Assembly: GCA_964521405.1 (NCBI GenBank)
Contig: CAZFRR010000120.1
Location: 1 to 15,205, forward strand
Source of the DNA: SG8-41 sp964521405
GTDB lineage: Bacteria > Pseudomonadota > Gammaproteobacteria > Burkholderiales > SG8-41
DNA length: 15,205 bases
Direction of reading: 5' to 3'
Shown: positions 1-6,647 of the stretch, piece by piece
Layout of the letters: the number at the start of each line of letters is the position of its first letter
Numbering within the stretch: position 1 is the first letter of the stretch
Translations under genes and position numbers: made by a program
Notes under the pieces: model-generated
The model's database searches: none
Seen by the model: the letters and a program-made list of their open reading frames with translations, nothing else
Told to the model about the DNA's origin: nothing

Positions 1-460
1 CGCCGCAGGCGGCAATGAGCGGCGCGGGGTGGGGCTTGAAGTGGAGGGTGGTATCGCCGCCGATGAGGCAGGCGGGGCGGGAAACCAGAGGGAGCCGGTT
101 GAGCAGCAGCCGCGCCAGGCGCTCCGCCTTGTTGGTCACAATGCCCCAGCGCATGCCGCGCCCTTCGATTTCGTTCAGGAGCTCCTTGACGCCTGGAAAC
201 AGCCGTGTCTCGCGGCAGATGTCTTCTTCGTAGAGCAGCAGAAACTCGCCCCGCATCGCGTCATATTCCGGATGCCCGGGCCCGATGCCGAAGCCCGCAT
301 TCAACAGGCCGCGCGCGCCGAGCGATGCGACCGGGCGGGTGGCTGAGGCAGGCAGGGGCGGGAGCCCGCGTGTCTCGCGCATGCGATTGACCGCGTAACC
401 CAGGTCCGGCGCCGTGTCAGCGAGCGTGCCGTCGAGATCGAAGAGGACTGCCTTGATCAT
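1..460 (-). CDS. gph: HAD-family phosphatase, Gph/MupP type (partial, 5' part)
   Basis: This is the first 153 codons of a haloacid-dehalogenase phosphatase; the 3' end lies beyond base 1. The start is ATG at 460. Visible motifs are motif I FDLDGTLADT (residues 7-16, nucleophile Asp8 and Asp10), motif II in IVTNK (Thr109), and motif III Lys142 in the FKPHPAPL segment. Motif IV (acidic pair) is outside the window. Such enzymes hydrolyse small phosphate esters in the cytoplasm: Gph acts on 2-phosphoglycolate, while MupP acts on N-acetylmuramate 6-phosphate in peptidoglycan recycling. The ubiG-adjacent homologue in Pseudomonas (PA3172) is MupP, and residues 57-113 resemble it as I remember it, so MupP is a serious alternative. 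No Shine-Dalgarno is visible; the base before the start codon already belongs to a heptad-repeat hairpin. The family is certain, the substrate is not. Confidence 0.9.
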   Translation of the reverse strand, partial: MIKAVLFDLDGTLADTAPDLGYAVNRMRETRGLPPLPASATRPVASLGARGLLNAGFGIGPGHPEYDAMRGEFLLLYEEDICRETRLFPGVKELLNEIEGRGMRWGIVTNKAERLARLLLNRLPLVSRPACLIGGDTTLHFKPHPAPLIAACG

Positions 461-538
461 CGTAACTCGTTAATCGTAAAAGGTGAATCGCAGGTTAGAG
501 CCAGAATGGGGGTATCGATTCACCATTCACCATTCACG
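461..538. repeat. Heptad-repeat hairpin between gph and ubiG
   Basis: The right arm (516-538) holds three heptads, attcacc, attcacc, attcacg, preceded by cg. The left arm (461-490) reads in the same 7-nt register as cgtaact, cgttaat, cgtaaaa, ggtgaat, cg. That is a degenerate version of the reverse complement (ggtgaat units). The arms enclose about 25 nt of unrelated loop. The element starts directly beside the gph start codon, and its right arm runs into the last codons of ubiG, whose TGA stop (534-536 on the minus strand) is part of a ggtgaat-type unit. It therefore fills the whole spacer. It might act in mRNA processing or termination, or be a selfish or slippage-driven repeat; the sequence does not decide. 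Confidence 0.85.
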
Positions 539-1229
539 GCTTCATGGCATGCAAGATGTAATTCACATCCGCATCCGGGCCGAGGGCGTAGACCTGGGTA
601 AGGGGGTTGTAGGTCATGCCGGTCATGCCCGCGACGCCCAGTCCTGCGGCACGGCACATCGCGGCCAGCTCGGAGGGTTTGACGAATTTCGCATAATCGT
701 GCGTGCCCCTGGGCAGCAGTTTCAGCACGTACTCCGCGCCGAGCACGGCGAGCAGGTAAGACTTCAGATTGCGGTTGATGGTGGAGAAGAACACGCGGCC
801 GCCCGGTTTGACGAGCTCGGCGCAGGCCTGCACCATCGCGCCCGGATCGGGCACGTGCTCGACCAGCTCCATGCAAGTGACGACGTCAAAGCTCGCGGGC
901 GCTTCAAGCGCCAGCGCTTCTGCGGCAATCAGCCGGTATTCAACCGGCAACCCGGATTCGAGCAGATGCAGCTGGGCCACCTTGAGCGGCTTTTCCCCGA
1001 GATCGATTCCGGTCACCCGGGCCCCGCGGGCAGCCATACTCTCGGCAAGTATGCCGCCGCCGCAGCCCACGTCGAGCACGCGTTTCCCGCGCAGGCCGGC
1101 AATGCCGTCGATGTAATCCAGCCGCAACGGGTTGATGTCATGCAGCGGCTTGAACTCGGAGCCGGGATCCCACCAGCGGTGGGCCAGCTGGCTGAATTTC
1201 TCGAGCTCGAGCGGATCGACGTTGATCAT
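534..1229 (-). CDS. ubiG: Ubiquinone biosynthesis O-methyltransferase UbiG
   Basis: This 231-residue SAM-dependent methyltransferase carries out both O-methylation steps of ubiquinone synthesis (2-polyprenyl-6-hydroxyphenol and 3-demethylubiquinol). The class I fold is clear. Motif I VLDVGCGGGILAE is at residues 51-63, and an acidic residue ends strand 2 in VTGIDLG (72-78). The family signature DVVTCMELVEHVPDP is at 115-129, and LVKPGGRVFFST (139-150) precedes the NRN and GTHDY.KF.KP elements typical of UbiG. Length and ends match the family, and the MINVDPLELEKFS start resembles betaproteobacterial UbiG. The start ATG (1229) has no convincing Shine-Dalgarno and abuts a repeat arm. The TGA stop lies inside the next repeat element. 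It is transcribed toward gph, downstream of mtaD; grouping with gph is common in proteobacteria. Confidence 0.97.
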   Translation of the reverse strand: MINVDPLELEKFSQLAHRWWDPGSEFKPLHDINPLRLDYIDGIAGLRGKRVLDVGCGGGILAESMAARGARVTGIDLGEKPLKVAQLHLLESGLPVEYRLIAAEALALEAPASFDVVTCMELVEHVPDPGAMVQACAELVKPGGRVFFSTINRNLKSYLLAVLGAEYVLKLLPRGTHDYAKFVKPSELAAMCRAAGLGVAGMTGMTYNPLTQVYALGPDADVNYILHAMKP

Positions 1230-1375
1230 CTTGGAAGCAGGGACTAGGGATAGCGCAGTGCAAAGAACTCATTGAAATGATTTTAATCTACTTCCTTGTT
1301 TCTAAGTCCTAGCCCCAAGCCCCAAGCCCCAAGCCCCAAGCCCCTAGCCCCTAGGTCCTAGGTCCTAGGTCCTAG
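1230..1375. repeat. Heptad-repeat hairpin between ubiG and mtaD, with a ten-unit tandem array
   Basis: Bases 1306-1375 are ten heptads in unbroken register: gtcctag, ccccaag four times, cccctag twice, gtcctag three times. The opposing arm (1230-1250), starting next to the ubiG start codon, reads cttggaa, gcaggga, ctaggga: degenerate copies of the complementary unit (ctaggac/cttgggg). Between them lies an AT-rich 55-nt stretch (1251-1305), the only part that could hold a ubiG promoter; I found no convincing hexamer pair there. The last heptad contains the TAG stop of mtaD (1372-1374 on the minus strand). The mosaic of blocks of identical units suggests expansion by local duplication. Confidence 0.88.
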
Positions 1376-2697
1376 CCCCTGATCCTTTCCTGCCAGTAGC
1401 GGGCCTTCGCCACCAGCTCCGCGCTATCGAGTTGAATCAGGCGCCCGTCCTCGACCAGCAGCTTGCCGTTGACCCAGACGTGGCTCACATGCTCGCGCCC
1501 GGCCGCATAAACCAGGTGCGAGAGCGGGTCGTAGCAGGGCGCCAGCTCGAGCGCACCGAGGTCAACCGCCGTCATGTCGGCGAGCTTGCCGGGCGTCAGC
1601 GTGCCGATGCGCTCTTCCAGCCCAAGGGCGCGTGCCGCGCGAACCGTCGCCATCTCAAGCACTTCGTGCGCGGGTAGTTGCGTCGGGTCGCCCGTGGCGC
1701 CTTTGGCAAGCAGTGCCGCGAGCCGCATTTCCATGAAAAGATCGAGGCGATTGTTGCTGGCCGCGCCGTCGGTGCCCAGTCCCACGTTGACGCCGCGCTG
1801 CAGCAGGAGGGACGGCGGTTCGAAACCGCTGGCGAGCTTCAAGTTCGAGCTGGGGCAATGCGCGATGTGGCAGCCTTTTTCCGCGAGCAGGGCGCCTTCC
1901 GCAGCCGTGAGATGGGTGGCATGAACGGCAATCAGGTTGGTGTCCACCAGGCCCAGGCGCTGGAGCCGGGCGAGCGGGCGCACGCCATGGCGGGTCACGC
2001 TCTGCTCGATCTCGTCGCGCGTCTCGTGCACGTGGATGTGCAGGGGCAAATCCAGCACGCCTTCGAGCATGGCGATGCGTTCGAAGGCCTTGTCGCTCAC
2101 CGTGTAGGGAGCGTGCGGCGCGATGCAGAAGGAGAGCAGGGGTTCGCTCTTCAGGGCGTCCCTGGTCTCCAGGCCTTTGCTCAGGTAGTCCTGCGCGTCG
2201 GACGCATAAGCCGAGGGCATTTCGATCACGATGATGCCAAGCGCCGCCCGCATCCCCGCGGTGAGTGCAGCTTGCGCAGCGGCCTCGGGATAGAAGTACA
2301 TGTCGTTGAAGCAGGTGACGCCACCGCGCAGCATTTCGGCGCAGGCGATGAGCGTGCCGTCACGCACGAATGCCTCGGAAACATGGCGTGATTCGGCCGG
2401 CCAGATGTGGTTCTGCAGCCAGTCCATGAGGGCGCGGTCATCGGCGAGACCGCGCATCAGCGTCATGGCCGCGTGGGTGTGCAGGTTGATGAGCCCGGGG
2501 ATCAGCGCGTGCCCGGGGAGCTGGGTCCGGGGCGCGCCGGGGTAACGATCGCGCGCCTGGGAAACGGAAAGCACCTCGCAAATGCGGCCGCCGCCGATGG
2601 CGACGGCGTGATGCTCCAGCACCTTGCGGGGCGCATCGACCGGGATGACCCAGCGCGCCTCCACTACCTGGTCTACGGCATCGATTCGGGAGTCCAT
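1372..2697 (-). CDS. mtaD: Amidohydrolase, MTA/SAH deaminase family (TRZ/ATZ hydrolase)
   Basis: This 441-residue amidohydrolase has an N-terminal beta-sandwich piece and a metal-binding TIM barrel. Metal and catalytic residues are visible: His73 and His75 (NLHTHAAM), His195 (APHAPY), His222 and Glu225 (HVHE), His259 (VHATHL) and Asp310 (LGTDGAASNN). These are features of the 5'-methylthioadenosine/S-adenosylhomocysteine deaminases (TM0936, PA3170) within the TRZ/ATZ group. The position next to ubiG is that of Pseudomonas mtaD, which supports MTA deamination, a purine and methionine salvage step. The neighbouring Pseudomonas gene mtnA is missing here. The start ATG lies only 6 nt past the U-tract of the ompA terminator, without a Shine-Dalgarno; a GTG at codon 12 is an alternative. 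The TAG stop falls within a heptad array. Substrate specificity is inferred. Confidence 0.88.
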   Translation of the reverse strand: MDSRIDAVDQVVEARWVIPVDAPRKVLEHHAVAIGGGRICEVLSVSQARDRYPGAPRTQLPGHALIPGLINLHTHAAMTLMRGLADDRALMDWLQNHIWPAESRHVSEAFVRDGTLIACAEMLRGGVTCFNDMYFYPEAAAQAALTAGMRAALGIIVIEMPSAYASDAQDYLSKGLETRDALKSEPLLSFCIAPHAPYTVSDKAFERIAMLEGVLDLPLHIHVHETRDEIEQSVTRHGVRPLARLQRLGLVDTNLIAVHATHLTAAEGALLAEKGCHIAHCPSSNLKLASGFEPPSLLLQRGVNVGLGTDGAASNNRLDLFMEMRLAALLAKGATGDPTQLPAHEVLEMATVRAARALGLEERIGTLTPGKLADMTAVDLGALELAPCYDPLSHLVYAAGREHVSHVWVNGKLLVEDGRLIQLDSAELVAKARYWQERIRG

Positions 2698-2703
2698 TGC
2701 GGT

Positions 2704-2735
2704 AAAAAAAAAGCCCTGCCGAAGCAGGGCTTTTT
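2704..2735. terminator. Rho-independent terminator of ompA (bidirectional)
   Basis: A perfect 7-bp stem gccctgc/gcagggc (2713-2719 with 2724-2730) closes on a cgaa tetraloop. Nine A precede it and five T follow it. For leftward transcription from ompA this gives a nine-U tract. It lies 18 nt past the ompA stop and 6 nt before the mtaD start. Confidence 0.93.
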
Positions 2736-2753
2736 ATGGCTAGGTGCCTCGAC

Positions 2754-3545
2754 TTACGGCTTGGCCTTGGGCTTGGCTTCGGGCTTCGCCTCGGGCTTGG
2801 CTTCCGGCTTCGGCTTCGCCAAGGACTCGGCGCGGCCCACGATTTCCACGGTCACGCGACGGTTCGGCGCCAGGCACTCGTTCAACTGCTTGCGCTTCAT
2901 CTTGTTGTCGCAGAACTTGGTCACCGGGATCGGCTGCTTCGGACCCTTGCCTTCCCAGAAGATCACTTTCTGATCGACACCGGTGCTGACCAGGTAGTCC
3001 TTGACCACCACGGCACGGCGCTCGGACAGCCCCATGTTGTACTTCAGGCTGCCGATACGGTCGGTGTGACCGGTCACGACCACTGCTCCGAACGTTACCG
3101 CGCTGCGGGCTTTGGTGGCCTTGCGCAAGCCGCCCAGGAACGTATCGAGTTCCTTCTTGTTGTCGGCGGTCATCTCGGCTTTGGCGAACGGCATACCCTG
3201 CAACTCGATCTTCTCTTCGATGTTGAGGATCTCCGGCTTGGCCTTCTTCGCCACTGGCTTGGCTTCCGGCTTGGCTTCCGGCTTCGGCGCGGCCTTCGCC
3301 GGCGCTGGCTTCTTCACCAGGTCGGGATCGCACTCGAGCGTCGCGCGGGCCGGCGTCCAGTCGCTGGAACGAACGCAAACGTTCGCGCCCAGAGAACGAA
3401 CAACGTTACCCTGCGTGTCGGTTATGTAACCTTGATTCTTAGAATCAGAACCACCCATTTCATGCTTCATGGCCGACGCGTTCACGGGCAAGAACATGCC
3501 TGCGGCAGCGAGGCTAACGAGCGTTATCCGGATTGCTGATTTCAT
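2754..3545 (-). CDS. ompA: OmpA-family outer-membrane/peptidoglycan-binding protein
   Basis: This 263-residue exported protein has a signal peptide at residues 1-25 (hydrophobic LVSLAAAGMFLPV, cleavage after ASA). A short cysteine-containing N-domain follows (about 39-76, including NVCVRSSDWTPA), resembling the short betaproteobacterial OmpA type with no eight-strand barrel. A Lys/Pro/Ala/Glu-rich linker spans 78-105. The OmpA C-terminal domain (about 112-238) carries TGHTDRIGS (Asp162) and LSERRA (Arg177), equivalent to the diaminopimelate-contacting Asp271 and Arg286 of E. coli OmpA, then NRRV (228-231). A disulfide pair like that of E. coli OmpA is possible (Cys212/Cys224). It tethers the envelope to peptidoglycan. 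A KPEA tail (243-263) after the domain is unusual. AGGAGG lies 10 nt before the ATG and a strong terminator follows, so it is probably a highly expressed single-gene unit. Confidence 0.94.
   Translation of the reverse strand: MKSAIRITLVSLAAAGMFLPVNASAMKHEMGGSDSKNQGYITDTQGNVVRSLGANVCVRSSDWTPARATLECDPDLVKKPAPAKAAPKPEAKPEAKPVAKKAKPEILNIEEKIELQGMPFAKAEMTADNKKELDTFLGGLRKATKARSAVTFGAVVVTGHTDRIGSLKYNMGLSERRAVVVKDYLVSTGVDQKVIFWEGKGPKQPIPVTKFCDNKMKRKQLNECLAPNRRVTVEIVGRAESLAKPKPEAKPEAKPEAKPKAKP
2757..2819 (-). repeat. KPEA-type repeat encoding the OmpA C-terminal tail
   Basis: Residues 243-263 are short Lys-Pro-Glu-Ala repeats (KPEAKPEAKPEAKPKAKP-like), encoded by near-identical 12-nt units. The same motif occurs in the interdomain linker, so the tail probably arose by duplication or slippage. 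Confidence 0.8.
3231..3314 (-). repeat. KPEA/PA-rich linker repeat in ompA
   Basis: Residues 78-105 form a Lys/Pro/Ala/Glu linker between the N-terminal domain and the peptidoglycan-binding domain, with KPEA units matching those of the C-terminal tail. It is probably an extended, cationic periplasmic spacer. Confidence 0.8.
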
Positions 3546-3555
3546 GATTTTTGAT

Positions 3556-3561
3556 CCTCCT
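3556..3561 (-). promoter_or_regulatory. Shine-Dalgarno of ompA
   Basis: AGGAGG on the minus strand, 10 nt before the ompA ATG. It is the only full-strength ribosome binding site in the window; most neighbours show none, which supports high expression of ompA. Confidence 0.9.
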
Positions 3562-3625
3562 GTTTATGCAATGGTAAGGGACCCGCCGGACTGCCGGTCA
3601 ACCTGTATGAGTCTCCCCGGCGCTA

Positions 3626-3655
3626 CTAATATCATAAACCCCACAAGCAAGGCAA
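3626..3655 (-). promoter_or_regulatory. Candidate sigma70 promoter of ompA
   Basis: Minus-strand TTGCCT (3650-3655), an 18-nt spacer, then TATTAG (3626-3631); each hexamer matches four of six consensus bases. It lies in the only AT-rich part of the divergent spacer and would give a leader of about 75 nt containing a small CCGG/CCGG hairpin. Other registers are possible. Confidence 0.3.
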
Positions 3656-3659
3656 ATTA

Positions 3660-3998
3660 TGCAGAAATCATAACACGATTCTCAGGGAAAAGGCATATCT
3701 ACCTGTTGTAAATAAGGAACGACCCGCCCCGGAAGGGGGTTTTCACTAAGTGGACTGGGTTTCGTCTGCGGGCGCCGGATTCCAGGTCCGGGTTGCCTGG
3801 CCCACCGCTGTCAGTGGGCTGTGATCGGGGCGCTGGCCGGCCGCTTTTCATGCCATGGAGATACCCAATGCGGTGTGAGTCCAGCATGCCCGGCCCACAC
3901 TCCAGGCAGGCGCGGAGCCCGGCAATACGCAGCCTGGTTCCGGGCCGCGATGCACTGGGGAAATGCCGGTTGGCAGGCGAAGTTGGACTCGCGGCGCA
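3660..3998. other. Divergent ompA-gyrA spacer, no gene recognised
   Basis: About 340 nt with no credible coding region and no tRNA. I see only short hairpins: GCCCAC/GTGGGC (3800-3805 with 3814-3819), GTGTG/CACAC (3873-3877 with 3896-3900) and CCAGGC/GCCTGG (3902-3907 with 3932-3937). Open frames here are GC-driven. In Pseudomonas mtnA lies between mtaD and gyrA; I see no remnant of it. Confidence 0.55.
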
Positions 3999-4007
3999 TG
4001 GTAAAAT
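3999..4007 (+). promoter_or_regulatory. Candidate extended -10 promoter of gyrA
   Basis: TGGTAAAAT is a TGn extended -10 with a 5/6 hexamer, about 60 nt before the gyrA ATG. TTGGAC at 3983-3988 is only 13 nt away, too close for a normal -35, so the extended -10 would have to carry recognition. Confidence 0.45.
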
Positions 4008-4067
4008 CACAGCTTTCGCGCCGTTCCGGAACGCCCCCGATTTTCACCCCCTTTTTCCCGCATTTTC

Positions 4068-6647
4068 ATGGATCAGATTGCCAAAGAAACCCTGCTGGTA
4101 AGCCTCGAAGAAGAGATGCGCCGTTCCTACCTCGATTACGCGATGAGCGTGATCGTGGGGCGCGCGCTCCCGGACGTGAGGGACGGCCTGAAGCCGGTGC
4201 ACCGGCGCATCCTGTTCGCCATGCACGAGGCGAACACCACCTGGAACCGCCCTTACGTCAAGTGCGCCCGCGTGGTCGGGGACGTGCTGGGCAAATACCA
4301 CCCGCACGGCGATACCGCCACCTACGAGGCGCTGGTGCGCATGGCGCAGGACTTCTCCATGCGCTACACCCTCATCGACGGGCAGGGGAACTTCGGCTCG
4401 GTGGACGGCGACTCCCCGGCGGCCTACCGCTACACGGAATGCCGCCTCGATCGCATCACTTCCGAAATGCTGGCCGATATCGACATGGAAACCGTCGATT
4501 TCGTGCCGAACTACGACGGCAAGGAGCAGGAGCCGGTCACGCTGCCGACCCGCATCCCGAACCTGCTGGTGAACGGTTCCTCGGGCATCGCGGTCGGGAT
4601 GGCGACCAACATCCCGCCGCACAATCTCTCCGAGGTGGTGGACGCGTGCCAGGCGCTCTTGAATGACCCCGAATTGAGCGTGGACGACCTGATCAAGATC
4701 GTGCCCGCTCCCGATTTCCCGACGCGCGGCATCATCTACGGGCTGCAGGGCGTCAGGGAGGGCTACCGCACCGGGCGCGGCCGGATCGTGATGCGCGCGC
4801 GCACCCATTTCGAGGAAACGGAAAAGGGCGGGCGCACTTCCATCATAGTCGATGAGCTGCCCTACCAGGTCAACAAGGCGTCGCTGCTCATGAAGATCGG
4901 CGAGCTGGTGCGTGAGAAGAAGATCGACGGCATCTCGGACATCCGCGACGAGTCCGACAAGTCCGGCATGCGCGCCGTCATCGAATTGAAGCGCGGCGAG
5001 AATCCGGAAGTCATCCTCAACAACCTGTGGAAGGAAACGCAGCTCGAGGACACCTTCGGCATGAACATGGTCGCGCTGGTGGGTGGCCAGCCGCGCCTGC
5101 TGAACCTCAAGCAGTTCCTGGACGCCTTCCTGCGCCACCGCCGTGAGGTGGTGACGCGGCGCACGGTATTCGAGCTGAGGAAGGCGCGCGAGCGCGGCCA
5201 CATCCTCGAGGGCCTCGCCGTGGCGCTGTCCAACGTGGACGACGTGATCGCGCTGATCAAGGCCGCGGCCACGCCGGCCGACGCCAAGCGGGAATTGATG
5301 TCGCGCTTCTGGCACTCGAAGCTGGTGGAGGAGATGCTGGCGCGCAGCGACGGCCCGATGTCGCGACCGGACGGGCTGTCCGCCGAGTTCGGCCTGCAGA
5401 AAAAAGGCTACCGGCTCTCCGATGTCCAGGCGCAGCGCATCCTCGAGATGCGGTTGCAGAACCTGACCGCGCTGGAGCAGGACAAGATCACCGCGGAATA
5501 CAAGGAGACCATGGACAGGATCATGGATCTCATCGACATCCTGGCGAAGCCCGCGCGCGTGACCCGGATCATCTCGCTGGAGCTGGCCGAGGTGAAGAAG
5601 CAGTATGGCGACGAGAGGAAAAGCGAGATCGTCACCGAGACCCAGGAGCTCTCCACCGAGGACCTGATTGCCGCGGAAGACGTGGTGGTGACGCTCTCGC
5701 ACGGCGGCTACATGAAGTCGCAGCCGGTGACGGACTACCGCGCGCAGAAGCGCGGCGGGCGCGGCAGGCAGGCGACCGCGACCAAGGAGGACGATTTCGT
5801 CGAGAAGCTGTTCATCGCCAACACCCACAATTACATCTTGTGCTTCTCCAACCGCGGGCGCGTCTACTGGCTCAAGGTCTACGAAGTGCCCCAGGGCAGC
5901 CGCTCCTCGCGCGGCAAGCCGATCGTGAACCTGGTGCCGCTGATGGAGCACGAGAAGATCACGGCGGCGCTGCCGGTGTCCGAGTTTGACGACGCCCATT
6001 TCGTGTTCATGGCCACCGCGATGGGCACCGTCAAGAAGACCGCGTTGTCGGCATTCTCGCGCCCGATGGCCAAGGGCATCATCGCGGTGACCCTCGACGA
6101 CGGCGATTACCTGATCGGGGTCTCGCTGACCGACGGCAAGCAGGACGTCATGCTGTTCTCGGACGAGGGCAAGGCGGTGCGCTTCGCGGAGGACGAGGTG
6201 CGCGCGATGGGCCGCAGCGCCGCGGGCGTGCGCGGCATGAAGCTTGGCAAGGACCAGCACGTGATTTCGCTGCTCACTTCGAGCGACGAGAGGCTGGCGG
6301 TACTGACCGCGACGGAAAACGGCTACGGCAAGCGCACGCTGGTGTCCGAGTACACGCGGCACGGCCGCGGCACGCAGGGCATGATCGCGATCGAATGCAG
6401 CGAGAGGAATGGCAAGCTCCTGGCCGCGCAGCTGGTGGCCTCCGAGGACGAGATCATGCTGATCACCACCGGCGGCGTGCTGATCCGCACGCGCGTCTCC
6501 GAGGTGCGCGAGATGGGGCGCTCCACCCAGGGCGTGCGGCTCATCAACCTCGACGAGGGCGAGAAACTGGCGGGCCTGCAGAAGATCGCGGAGTCCGAAG
6601 AGAACGGTAATAACGATGCCGCGGGCACGGCGAAGGCGGTTCAATAA
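4068..6647 (+). CDS. gyrA: DNA gyrase subunit A
   Basis: This 859-residue GyrA (E. coli has 875) pairs with GyrB to introduce negative supercoils through a double-strand break. The winged-helix breakage domain holds the catalytic Tyr122 (AYRYTECRL) after the quinolone-determining region YHPHGDTATYE, in which positions 83 and 87 are Thr and Glu. The tower and coiled-coil parts follow. The C-terminal beta-pinwheel domain contains the GyrA box QKRGGRG at 560-566, which separates gyrase from topoisomerase IV ParC. The start ATG fits the conserved MDQIAKE opening; no Shine-Dalgarno is visible, the leader being pyrimidine-rich. The stop shares one base with the serC start (TAATG), which indicates translational coupling. 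Confidence 0.98.
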   Translation: MDQIAKETLLVSLEEEMRRSYLDYAMSVIVGRALPDVRDGLKPVHRRILFAMHEANTTWNRPYVKCARVVGDVLGKYHPHGDTATYEALVRMAQDFSMRYTLIDGQGNFGSVDGDSPAAYRYTECRLDRITSEMLADIDMETVDFVPNYDGKEQEPVTLPTRIPNLLVNGSSGIAVGMATNIPPHNLSEVVDACQALLNDPELSVDDLIKIVPAPDFPTRGIIYGLQGVREGYRTGRGRIVMRARTHFEETEKGGRTSIIVDELPYQVNKASLLMKIGELVREKKIDGISDIRDESDKSGMRAVIELKRGENPEVILNNLWKETQLEDTFGMNMVALVGGQPRLLNLKQFLDAFLRHRREVVTRRTVFELRKARERGHILEGLAVALSNVDDVIALIKAAATPADAKRELMSRFWHSKLVEEMLARSDGPMSRPDGLSAEFGLQKKGYRLSDVQAQRILEMRLQNLTALEQDKITAEYKETMDRIMDLIDILAKPARVTRIISLELAEVKKQYGDERKSEIVTETQELSTEDLIAAEDVVVTLSHGGYMKSQPVTDYRAQKRGGRGRQATATKEDDFVEKLFIANTHNYILCFSNRGRVYWLKVYEVPQGSRSSRGKPIVNLVPLMEHEKITAALPVSEFDDAHFVFMATAMGTVKKTALSAFSRPMAKGIIAVTLDDGDYLIGVSLTDGKQDVMLFSDEGKAVRFAEDEVRAMGRSAAGVRGMKLGKDQHVISLLTSSDERLAVLTATENGYGKRTLVSEYTRHGRGTQGMIAIECSERNGKLLAAQLVASEDEIMLITTGGVLIRTRVSEVREMGRSTQGVRLINLDEGEKLAGLQKIAESEENGNNDAAGTAKAVQ

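Noticed and set aside
483..1247. Plus-strand frame of 254 codons over ubiG
   Set aside because: Shadow of ubiG; composition is typical of antisense translation and no motif is present.
1306..1375. CRISPR-like array
   Set aside because: Seven-base units directly abut with no spacers; it is a simple tandem array.
3720..3745. Terminator-like cccc-ggaa-gggg followed by gtttt
   Set aside because: Stem of only four pairs, and no gene ends here; ompA and gyrA diverge from this spacer.
3821..4666. Plus-strand frame starting upstream of gyrA and running into it in another frame
   Set aside because: Overlaps gyrA out of frame, Arg/Pro/His-rich, no domain.
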